From Streptomyces sp. NBC_01276 (lineage in GTDB: Bacteria > Actinomycetota > Actinomycetes > Streptomycetales > Streptomycetaceae): a stretch of DNA of 64,000 nucleotides. The translations under genes were made by a program, and so were the position numbers. Each line of letters opens with the position of its first letter. The first letter of the stretch is position 1. Shown one piece after another: positions 34,001-42,806 of this stretch. The notes under the pieces are model-generated. The model saw only the letters and a program-made list of their open reading frames with translations. It searched no databases and was not told the origin of the DNA. The DNA lies in contig NZ_CP108442.1 in the NCBI RefSeq assembly GCF_041435355.1, positions 1,612,001 through 1,676,000 of the forward strand. Direction: 5' to 3'.

Positions 34001-34350
34001 CCGGCGACGGCGTCCCCGACCTCCTCTTCCGCGACGACGCCGACCCCAACCGAGGCCTCGCCCTGCGCCGCGGTAAGCCCGGCACCAACGGCGGAGCCGA
34101 CATCGACTCCCTCGCCCTCGCCGTCAACTCCGCCGACGGCAAGGACCTCACCTACGGCACCACCGGCTGGGACAGCACCACCTGGCCCCTCCTGCGCGGC
34201 ACCCCCGACGTCAACGGAGACGGCATCCCCGACCTCTACCTCACCCGCAACGACGGCACCCTCCACCTCTACAACGGAGGCCGCACCACCATCGGCAACG
34301 GCCGACGCGTAGAGGAAGACGACTGGGCCACCGCCCGCACCCTCGGATAG
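31090..34350 (+). CDS. exported DNRLRE / FG-GAP repeat surface protein
   Basis: 1086 residues from the ATG at 31090, 9 bp after GAGGGGGA; an in-frame TTG at 31063 is less likely. A basic N-terminus and hydrophobic stretch (NLGGLAALLAVAVAVPVGLSL) form a signal or anchor. The region SAYSSTWAQPGGTFKLRVSS and the beta-rich domain with YPVFIDPSFKG, SRAAFIFDFGSQLYG and AFDVYHTPLI match the DNRLRE-type proteins of Streptomyces, which have a DNRLRE cell-surface domain. From about residue 798 there are four FG-GAP/VCBS calcium-binding repeats (DVTGDGKADLL, DINGDHAEDIF, DFTGDGVPDLL, DVNGDGIPDLY). It is divergent from the RHS toxin; such pairs recur in Streptomyces, so a joint surface or delivery role is inferred. 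Confidence 0.85.
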   Translation: MSENESSGENSPVTPERKQGDCATVPRRWFQRRRNLGGLAALLAVAVAVPVGLSLPGDGDQPHAEAGPKRDAGVPVTATEARREAVKSGKEVEVTSEASAYSSTWAQPGGTFKLRVSSLATRAKVGGAWKPVDTTLERVEGGFAPKAVNGRVVFSAGSAAGKGQSGGGGRASRGVSRVTLASPAIAKADGPAPEWSELVRLYTDGHDLVVSWPGPLPQPVISGPRALYENVRPGIDLVMTAQDGGYTHVLVVKDKQAAADPLLRQLNYRLSSPDLTFHLDESSKSVSAQDAQGQEIAASPTPFMWDSAGKAAVTEGEPQAKPAPEAKDHPTLALSGLNGAEGNHAKAAGAALSAENVLTVTPNAQLLNDADTVYPVFIDPSFKGHKQNWSTFYKTEGGSSFWNGQNYNSGSGTPEARVGYESTTGGTSRAAFIFDFGSQLYGSQIRTANLRLLQTYSWGCDPRAFDVYHTPLITSSSTWNNTDTDTFWGKRIAGTSTGHGYNSSCPDAWVGIDIKPTVEEGARGAWQNLTLGLRSPNESDASYWKKFQANGESAPYIEVEYNKAPDEPTVAGMDTVPGGLCVTDAPFNKVGKSDVMFEVQGRDGDGNLKQIQFKVWRTADSQAVFDQWIWPDSYGVARTTIGWESFTANTTYSWTATANDWDGSTSAAGPAGTDKPCTFTVDHSQPVKPTIRSEDFPAPGPDGAEWSKNTLGPGKITVIAGGTNPADIREFQWSLNHPVYDQKAVPATGQDTVTVDVNPDNAGPNLFYVRIVNKAGNLSDPFIYTFYVRPRPGSDGPGDVTGDGKADLLAIDAAGDLRVYPADATGDVDAWMPAATDNGKPAPAGYWKDATGKTALVAHSTDWYPGDGITDLIARMPDGKLYVYQGDGNGRFDISRRTEILLPAGAPDPATLTQIVVVPDINGDHAEDIFATAGDTFWILTGYSGASITEARQLSATSWTKRDIIDVRDFTGDGVPDLLFRDDADPNRGLALRRGKPGTNGGADIDSLALAVNSADGKDLTYGTTGWDSTTWPLLRGTPDVNGDGIPDLYLTRNDGTLHLYNGGRTTIGNGRRVEEDDWATARTLG

Positions 34351-34372
34351 CCGGCCAGAACCACGAACAGGC

Positions 34373-34410
34373 GCTCGCCCGGCCGGGAATGGATTCCCGG
34401 CCGGGCGAGC
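34373..34410 (+). terminator. 17-bp-stem terminator after the DNRLRE gene
   Basis: Perfect stem GCTCGCCCGGCCGGGAA / TTCCCGGCCGGGCGAGC with tetraloop TGGA, 22 bp past the stop. It is the strongest hairpin in the window. Confidence 0.8.
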
Positions 34411-34635
34411 GTCGTGGCGGCTCCCGCCACCGGCGGCGACGAGAGCATCGCCTACAGCGCCGAGCAGGAGCAGGACGGCGTGAAGTCCTCGATCGAAGTG
34501 GTCTTCGTGCGCCAGGGGACCACCACCGCCACCTTCACCGCCCGCAGCCCGTCCGGAGCAGCGGAACGGCCCACCGCCGTCGTCGCCGAACAGCTCAAGA
34601 AGCTCCACGCGGACGGCCTCCCGCGCCCCTTCTAG
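34411..34635 (+). pseudogene. 3' remnant of a secreted/lipoprotein gene
   Basis: An open frame of about 74 residues (APATGGDESIAYSAEQEQDG, then VVFVRQGTTTATFTARSPSG, ending LKKLHADGLPRPF) begins directly at the foot of the terminator hairpin, with no RBS. It resembles the C-terminus of Streptomyces lipoproteins of the sensor-like type (GDESxxY...VVVRxGxTxxxF...). The N-terminal signal and most of the protein are absent. The junction suggests that the neighbouring RHS/DNRLRE cassette replaced the rest of this gene. A genuine short gene starting at GTG 34414 cannot be excluded. Confidence 0.5.
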
Positions 34636-37011
<2,376 letters not shown>

Positions 37012-37036
37012 TCCCCGCGGCCCGTCCCCGTCCCCG

Positions 37037-38275
37037 TCAGAACTCGTCCCCCGTGTGCGGGAGCGGCCCCGTCGCCAGGGCCGCGTCCAGGGCCGCCGCC
37101 GCGCCCGGGGTGTGTTCGGTCACCAGCCCGGCGGCCACCAGCTCCGCCGTCCTGGTCCCGCCCAGGTAGCAGGCGGCCAGCTCCCGTACGTCCAGGGTCA
37201 GGTCGGGGGTCGCGCGGGCGGGCTCGTACGTCGCCCCGCCCGGCCCGGCCTTGAGCCGGAACCGCCCGGCGTTCGCGGGCAGCCGTACGTCGGCCAGCTG
37301 CAGCACCAGTTCCACCGGCGCCGCCCACGACCGGGCCGTCAGCGCCGCGGCCACGTCGACCAGGCGCAGCCAGAGCGCCGGGAACTGGGCGGTGACCCTG
37401 ACCTGGTCCCGGTCGGCGGCGAAGTGCAGCAGCGGGTCGTCGGCCGGGCGGCACCGGGCGCGGACGGTGCCGGTCAGGTCGAGGGAGGCCACGCAGTCCC
37501 ACAGCGCGGCGGCGACGGCGGGTGTGTCGGCCTCCAGTTCGTCGACGCGGACCAGGCCCGGGGTGCGGACCGGGAAGGGGCCCGTGTCGTCCTGCGGCTT
37601 CGTGCGGTAGAGGACGTAGCCCGCCACCGGCTGTCCGGGCCGCCCGAGGGCGATGATCCGGGGCGGGCCCAACTCCTCGTCCTCCTCGTCCCGTTCGCAC
37701 AGCCACTCCTGCTCCCAGCGTTCGGGGCCGCGGGTCGGCCGGCCGGCCCGGGTGCGGCGGGCGGCCTCGTGGTACGGGGCGATCACGTCGAGGGCGTCGG
37801 CCGGGTCCACCAGGCGCAGCGGACGCGGGTCGGGGTCGATCCGCAGGGCGAGGGGCCGGCCGGAGTCGATCTCGATGGTGACGCCCTGGGTGGCCGGCCC
37901 GTAGCCGAAGCGGCCGTAGATGGCCGGTTCCGATGCCCACAGGGCGGCGATCGGGCTGCCCGCGGCCCCGGCCCGGCGCAGCCGCTCCTCCATCAGCGCG
38001 GTGAGGACGCCCCGGCGCCGGTGGGTGGGGGCGACGGACACGAAGGTGAGCCCGGGGCAGTCGAGGTCGGCGCCCGGGACCGAGAGGCGGAAGGCGTGGG
38101 CGGCCATGAAGCCGACCAGCACCTCCTCGTCGTAGGCGCCGAGCCGGTCGCAGCTGCTCAGCAGGCGGTGGTGGCGTTCGCGCGCCTCCCGTTCCGGGCG
38201 GTCGTGGAAGGCCAGGTACGCGAGCTCCTGGGCGCGGTCGATGTCGGCCTCGGGTACCTCGCGGATGTCCACCAT
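37037..38275 (-). CDS. Eis-like GNAT N-acetyltransferase with SCP2 domain
   Basis: 412 residues. The first GNAT domain holds VSVAPTHRRRGVLTALMEERL (acetyl-CoA loop) and IYGRFGYGPAT. A second, degenerate GNAT-like region and a C-terminal SCP2/sterol-carrier fold (FRLKAGPGGATYEPARATPD, LDVRELAACYLGGTRTAELV) follow, ending in a free carboxyl-terminal F (PLPHTGDEF), which in Eis enzymes completes the active site. Family members acetylate amines, including aminoglycosides. Substrate here is unknown. ATG 38275 is the only reasonable start. Confidence 0.9.
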   Translation of the reverse strand: MVDIREVPEADIDRAQELAYLAFHDRPEREARERHHRLLSSCDRLGAYDEEVLVGFMAAHAFRLSVPGADLDCPGLTFVSVAPTHRRRGVLTALMEERLRRAGAAGSPIAALWASEPAIYGRFGYGPATQGVTIEIDSGRPLALRIDPDPRPLRLVDPADALDVIAPYHEAARRTRAGRPTRGPERWEQEWLCERDEEDEELGPPRIIALGRPGQPVAGYVLYRTKPQDDTGPFPVRTPGLVRVDELEADTPAVAAALWDCVASLDLTGTVRARCRPADDPLLHFAADRDQVRVTAQFPALWLRLVDVAAALTARSWAAPVELVLQLADVRLPANAGRFRLKAGPGGATYEPARATPDLTLDVRELAACYLGGTRTAELVAAGLVTEHTPGAAAALDAALATGPLPHTGDEF

Positions 38276-38335
38276 GATCCGGAGACTAATCGGTCATCGC
38301 GGACTGGTCACCGCATAATGGCCGGATCTGCCCGT

Positions 38336-39589
38336 TCAGGAGGGCGTGGGACCGCTCCAGCCGGCCGGAACGTGCCCGAGGCGGACCCGTTGGGGGTGGT
38401 CGCCGACCGGGACGGAGACCCGCTTGGCTCCGGTGGCGAAGTCGATGGCGGTGACCCGGTCGGCGCCGCTCTCGGAGATGACGCAGGCGGTGCCGTCGCC
38501 GTCGACCGTGGCCCAGTAGGGCTTGTCGGCCGGGACGAGCGGCCCCTGGGCGAGGGTGGCGCGGTCCACGACGGTGGCGTAGTCGTCCATGGTCCCGGCG
38601 ACGCAGAGCTTCGTGCCGTCGGGGCTCATCGACAGGCCGTGGTGGCGGGAGTCGTTGACCCAGGTGGTGCGGTCGGTGCTGGTGGCGGGGTTGACGGGGA
38701 GTTCCTTGATCCGGGTGATCCGGTCGGTGGCCACGTCGTACTCGACGACGCCGTTGAAGAAGGACACCTGGAAGTAGATCTTCGACTCGTCGGGGCTGAA
38801 GGACATGGGCCGGACGGCGTCGGAGAGGTCGCGGCGGCCGAAGGCGTCGAGGCGTTCGCGCATGTCGATCACCCGGACGGTGCGGAAGGTCCGCGCGTCG
38901 ACGACGGTGATCTTCCGGTCGCCCTTCGTCCAGTCCAGCCAGGGCGCATCGAGGGCGGAGGTCACGTCACCGATCGAGCTGTTCCAGAGGTAACGGCCGT
39001 CCCGGCTGAAGGTGTTCTCGTGCGGCTTGTCGCCGGTGGCGAACGAGCCGGCCTCGCGGCCGGTGGCGATGTCGAGGACGTGCACGGTGTTGGCCGTGGA
39101 CGCGGACACGGCGACGCGGGTGCCGTCGGGCGAGACCGCCATGTGGTCGGCGCGGTAGCCGGCCACGGGGAAGCGCCAGTTGATCCGGCCGGTGCGGACG
39201 TCGATGGAGACGACGTCGGCGAAGCTGGGGCGGGAGACCACGACCGCGGAGCCGTCCGGGGTGGTGTACATGTCGTCCGCGAACTGGTCGTGGCCCTCTC
39301 CGGCACCGGCCCGGATGCCGAGGAAGAAGGCGAGTTTGACGGGGTTGAGGTAGATCTCCCGCAGCCGCTCCTCCTTGTCGGGGATCACGTTGATCCGGCC
39401 GATGCGGGCGAGGTCGCCGGTCGAGGCGAGGGCGTCGGCGGTGCCGTCCCAGTTGTTCCCGACGAACAGCACCTCGCGCAGGGGTTCGGCGGGGGCCGCC
39501 GCCCGGCCGGGCGCGGCCAGGGCGGTGACGGCGGTGGCGGCGAGGAGGACCGCGGCCAGCGGGTACCGGGTGCGCAGGCTTCGTAACAT
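38336..39589 (-). CDS. exported YncE-like beta-propeller protein
   Basis: 417 residues from ATG 39589. A cleavable signal peptide (RYPLAAVLLAATAVTALAAP, then GRAAAP) precedes repeated propeller blades of the YVTN type: MYTTPDGSAVVVSRP, MAVSPDGTRVAVSASTANTV, TFSRDGRYLWNSS, MSFSPDESKIYFQV, LSMSPDGTKLCVAG. Such proteins are secreted seven-bladed propellers with a recognition or scaffolding role; no catalytic residues are evident. It starts after an AT-poor leader; the frame continues upstream without family-like sequence. It is 60 bp downstream of the Eis-like gene start but on the same strand, so possibly co-transcribed with it. Confidence 0.82.
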   Translation of the reverse strand: MLRSLRTRYPLAAVLLAATAVTALAAPGRAAAPAEPLREVLFVGNNWDGTADALASTGDLARIGRINVIPDKEERLREIYLNPVKLAFFLGIRAGAGEGHDQFADDMYTTPDGSAVVVSRPSFADVVSIDVRTGRINWRFPVAGYRADHMAVSPDGTRVAVSASTANTVHVLDIATGREAGSFATGDKPHENTFSRDGRYLWNSSIGDVTSALDAPWLDWTKGDRKITVVDARTFRTVRVIDMRERLDAFGRRDLSDAVRPMSFSPDESKIYFQVSFFNGVVEYDVATDRITRIKELPVNPATSTDRTTWVNDSRHHGLSMSPDGTKLCVAGTMDDYATVVDRATLAQGPLVPADKPYWATVDGDGTACVISESGADRVTAIDFATGAKRVSVPVGDHPQRVRLGHVPAGWSGPTPS

Positions 39590-39711
39590 CCGTTCGACTC
39601 CATGAGGGGGGAAGGGTGGAGCGGAAAGTGCAGCAAAGGGGTGGGGCGGAAAGGTGGGGCGGAAGGGCGTGACGGACCGCTTGCTGTTACCGGCGGGTAA
39701 AATAGACGGAA

Positions 39712-39754
39712 CGCCGAAAGGGCACAACCCCCGCGGGGTCGTGCCCTTTCGGCG
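39712..39754 (-). terminator. terminator of the permease-xdhC unit
   Basis: A 14-bp perfect outer stem CGCCGAAAGGGCAC / GTGCCCTTTCGGCG with further pairing inside. On the minus strand it is followed by TTCCGTCTATTTTA. It lies 44 bp past the XdhC stop. Confidence 0.7.
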
Positions 39755-39797
39755 TGTACGGGTGCGGCGCCCGGCGCTACCGCCGCTCAGCACCGCT

Positions 39798-40949
39798 TCA
39801 AGCGACGGAACCGATCCGGCTGACCACGCTCTGCGACGGGTCGTGGTGGATCGGGATGTGCGCGCCGGTGAGCGTCGCCCCGGTGCCGCCGCGACGGTTC
39901 GCGACGATCTCGGCGGCGATGGACAGCGCGGTCTCCTCCGGGGAGCGGGCGCCGAGGTCCAGGCCGATCGGGGAGCGCAGGCGGGCCAGTTCGAGCTCGG
40001 TCACGCCGACCGCGCGGAGCCGCTCGTTGCGGTCCTCGTGGGTGCGGCGGGAGCCCATGGCGCCGATGTAGGCGACGGGAAGCTTCAGGGCCAGTTCGAG
40101 GAGCGGTACGTCGAACTTGGCGTCGTGGGTCAGCACGCACAGGACGGTCCGGCCGTCCACCTCCGCGCCCTCCAGGTAGCGGTGCGGCCAGTCGACCACG
40201 ATCTCGTCCGCGTCGGGGAAACGATTCTTCGTGGCGAAGACGGGCCGGGCGTCGCACAGGGTCACGTGGTAGCCGAGGAACTTGCCGATCCGCACCAGGG
40301 CGGAGGCGAAGTCGATGGCGCCGAAGACGATCATCCGCGGGGGCGGGACGCTGGACTCGACGAGCACCTTCAGCGGCTCTCCGCAGAGCCTGCCGTCGGC
40401 GCCGATCTCCAGGACACCGGTCCGGCCGGCGTCGAGCATGGCGCGGGCCTCCCCGGCGATGGTGCGGTCGAGCAGGGGGTGTCCGCCGAAGCCCCCCTCG
40501 TAGGAGCCGTCGGCCTGGACGAGGAGCGCGCGGCCCACCAGCTCGGCGGGGCCTTCGGCGATCCGGGCGACGGCGGCCGTCTCCCCGTGCGCGGCGGCGG
40601 CCAGCGCACGGGCCAGCACCTCGCGCCACGGGGAGCCCACGGGCACTGGGGTGACCAGGATGTCGATGATTCCGCCGCAGGTCAGGCCCACGGCGAAGGC
40701 ATCGTCGTCGCTGTACCCGAAGCGCTCGAGGACGGTCTCGCCGTCTTCGAGCGCCTGGCGGCACAGCTCGTACACCGCGCCCTCCACGCATCCGCCGGAG
40801 ACCGAACCGATGGCCGTGCCCTCGCCGTCCACGGCGAGTGCGGCTCCGGGCTGCCGCGGGGCGCTCCCGCCGACCGCCACGACCGTGGCGACGGCGAAGT
40901 CACGTCCCTGCTCGACCCACCGGTTGAGTTCTTCGGCGATGTCCAGCAT
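39798..40949 (-). CDS. xdhC: XdhC/CoxI-family molybdenum-cofactor insertion protein
   Basis: 383 residues. The N-terminal XdhC/CoxI domain has TVVAVGGSAPRQPGAALAV, SVSGGCVEGAVYE and VGLTCGGIIDILVTP. A Rossmann-like C-terminal domain has MIVFGAIDFASALVRIGKFL, CDARPVFATKNRFPDADE, VLTHDAKFDVPLL and YIGAMGSRRTHEDR. These proteins bind and sulfurate the molybdenum cofactor and insert it into xanthine dehydrogenase. Last gene of the purine block, 72 bp after the permease gene and before a terminator. Confidence 0.92.
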   Translation of the reverse strand: MLDIAEELNRWVEQGRDFAVATVVAVGGSAPRQPGAALAVDGEGTAIGSVSGGCVEGAVYELCRQALEDGETVLERFGYSDDDAFAVGLTCGGIIDILVTPVPVGSPWREVLARALAAAAHGETAAVARIAEGPAELVGRALLVQADGSYEGGFGGHPLLDRTIAGEARAMLDAGRTGVLEIGADGRLCGEPLKVLVESSVPPPRMIVFGAIDFASALVRIGKFLGYHVTLCDARPVFATKNRFPDADEIVVDWPHRYLEGAEVDGRTVLCVLTHDAKFDVPLLELALKLPVAYIGAMGSRRTHEDRNERLRAVGVTELELARLRSPIGLDLGARSPEETALSIAAEIVANRRGGTGATLTGAHIPIHHDPSQSVVSRIGSVA

Positions 40950-41021
40950 GTGCGGCCTCCTCGGAGGGTTCGGGTTCCAGTATCGGATGCGTGGAGGGTC
41001 AGGTACGGATCACGTCCGGAC

Positions 41022-42485
41022 CTACTTCACGCCGAGCCACGCCTCGATGGGGTGGAGGGCGAAGTAGATCAGGAAGATGCCGGTCAGGACCCACATGAAG
41101 CCACCGACCTCGCGCGCCTTGCCCTGCGCGGCCTTGATGGCCACGTAGGAGATGACGCCCGCGGCGACACCGGCCGTGATCTGGTAGGTGAACGGCATGA
41201 TCACGACGGTCAGGAAGACCGGAATCGAGGTCGCGCTGTCGGACCAGTCCACGTGGCGGGCGTTCTGCATCATCATCGCGCCGATGACCACCAGGGCGGC
41301 CGAGGCGACCTCACCCGGGACGATCTGGGTGATCGGGGTGAAGAAGAGGCAGGCGGCGAAGAAGAGGCCGGTGACGACGGAGGCGAGGCCGGTACGGGCA
41401 CCCTCGCCGACGCCGGTGGCGGACTCGACGAACACGGTCTGGCCGGAGCCGCCCGCGATGCCACCGATGGCGCCACCGGCACCGTCGATGAACAGCGCCT
41501 TCGACAGGCCCGGCATGCGGCCCTGGTCGTCGGCCAGCTTGGCCTCGGTGCCGACGCCGATGATGGTGGCCATCGCGTCGAAGAAGCCGGCGAGCACGAG
41601 GGTGAAGACGATCATGCCGATCGTCATGACGCCGACGTCGCCCCAGCCGCCGAACTCGACCTTGCCGAACAGCGAGAAGTCGGGCATCGAGATCGCGGAG
41701 CCCGCGAGCTCCGGCGGACCGTTCTTCCAGGCCTTCGGGTCGATGTTCACGACGGCGTTGAGGATGGCCGCGAGGACGGTGCCGCCGACGATGCCGATGA
41801 GGATCGCGCCGCGGACCTTGCGGGCCTGCAGCATGAAGATGGCGAGCAGGGTCACGCAGAAGAGGAAGACGGGCCAGCCCGAGAGCTCACCGGTCGCACC
41901 CAGCTGCACGGGGGGCATGAACTCCCCGCCGTTGCCGACGAAGCCGGCCTTGACGAGGCCGATCAGGGCGACGAAGAGGCCGATGCCCATGGTGATGGCG
42001 TGCTTGAGCGCGAGGGGGATCGCGTTCATGATCATCTCTCGGAGGCCGGTGACGACCAGGAGACAGATCACGACGCCGTACATCACGCACATGCCCATGG
42101 CCTGCGGCCAGGTCATCTGCGGGGCCACCTGCGAGGACAGGACGCCGGAGACGGACAGGCCGGCGGCCAGGGCCAGCGGGACCTTGCCGACGAAGCCCAT
42201 GAGCAGGGTGGTCAGGGCGGCGGCGAAGGCCGTGGCCGTGATCAGCGCCTTCTGGCTCATGGTGTCTCCGGCGACGTCCTTGCCGGAGAGGATCAGCGGG
42301 TTGAGCAGGAGGATGTACGCCATCGCCATGAAGGTCGTGATGCCGCCACGAACCTCGTTGCCGATGTTGGAGCCTCTGTGCGTTATGTGAAAGTACCGGT
42401 CGAGCCAAGAACGTCCGGCGGGGGCCAGAGAGCCGTCGCCGGCCTCCTCCGCACTGGTCTTGGGCTCCACGGATGACTGGGTCAT
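41022..42485 (-). CDS. NCS2 (AzgA-type) purine permease
   Basis: 487 residues with about 12-14 hydrophobic helices. AzgA/PbuG-type signatures: LDRYFHITHRGSNIGNEVRG (N-terminal), MAYILLLNPLILSG, ALTTLLMGFVGKVPLALAAG, FFDAMATIIGVGTEAKLADD, FIDGAGGAIGGIAGGSGQTV and FVESATGVGEGARTG. It is a proton-coupled importer of adenine, guanine or hypoxanthine, feeding the xanthine dehydrogenase encoded beside it. ATG 42485 has GGGAG about 8 bp upstream. A hairpin separates it from the xdh genes, so it probably has its own promoter in 42486-42771. Confidence 0.93.
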   Translation of the reverse strand: MTQSSVEPKTSAEEAGDGSLAPAGRSWLDRYFHITHRGSNIGNEVRGGITTFMAMAYILLLNPLILSGKDVAGDTMSQKALITATAFAAALTTLLMGFVGKVPLALAAGLSVSGVLSSQVAPQMTWPQAMGMCVMYGVVICLLVVTGLREMIMNAIPLALKHAITMGIGLFVALIGLVKAGFVGNGGEFMPPVQLGATGELSGWPVFLFCVTLLAIFMLQARKVRGAILIGIVGGTVLAAILNAVVNIDPKAWKNGPPELAGSAISMPDFSLFGKVEFGGWGDVGVMTIGMIVFTLVLAGFFDAMATIIGVGTEAKLADDQGRMPGLSKALFIDGAGGAIGGIAGGSGQTVFVESATGVGEGARTGLASVVTGLFFAACLFFTPITQIVPGEVASAALVVIGAMMMQNARHVDWSDSATSIPVFLTVVIMPFTYQITAGVAAGVISYVAIKAAQGKAREVGGFMWVLTGIFLIYFALHPIEAWLGVK

Positions 42486-42771
42486 GGTGCCTAACTCCCA
42501 AGGTTCAAAGGGGCACCCGCTTGAAGATTGGAGACGCGGGATTTGGGAAACTGCGTTTGGCTGCACGACCCGGGGTGACGGCCCGAGGCGACGCGAGAAG
42601 TGCACTGCGTGTACTGCGGGTAGTGCGGGGGTGACCGCTGGTACTACGTGGGGGTTTTCTGCAGGGGTACTGCCGGTTCTGCGAGGACCGCGAGCGGTGC
42701 GGTACTCCGTGCTCCGGGCGGTGCGACTGGAAGTGTGACGTTCCCGTGTCACACCGCCCGGAAATCTGGGG
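42486..42771. other. promoter-containing spacer upstream of the permease gene
   Basis: About 290 bp. On the plus strand it is unusually rich in GTACTGC/GGTACT-like words (42606-42710). A 7-bp inverted repeat GTGTGAC/GTCACAC with an 8-nt spacer (42733-42754) could be a regulator site. No gene is supported. Confidence 0.4.
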
Positions 42772-42799
42772 GGTCCGGGGGCCTCGCGGCCCCCGGACC
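42772..42799 (-). terminator. 12-bp hairpin after the xanthine dehydrogenase genes
   Basis: Perfect stem GGTCCGGGGGCC / GGCCCCCGGACC with tetraloop TCGC, 7 bp past the molybdopterin-subunit stop. No T-run follows. Confidence 0.6.
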
Positions 42800-42806
42800 G
42801 GCCGTC

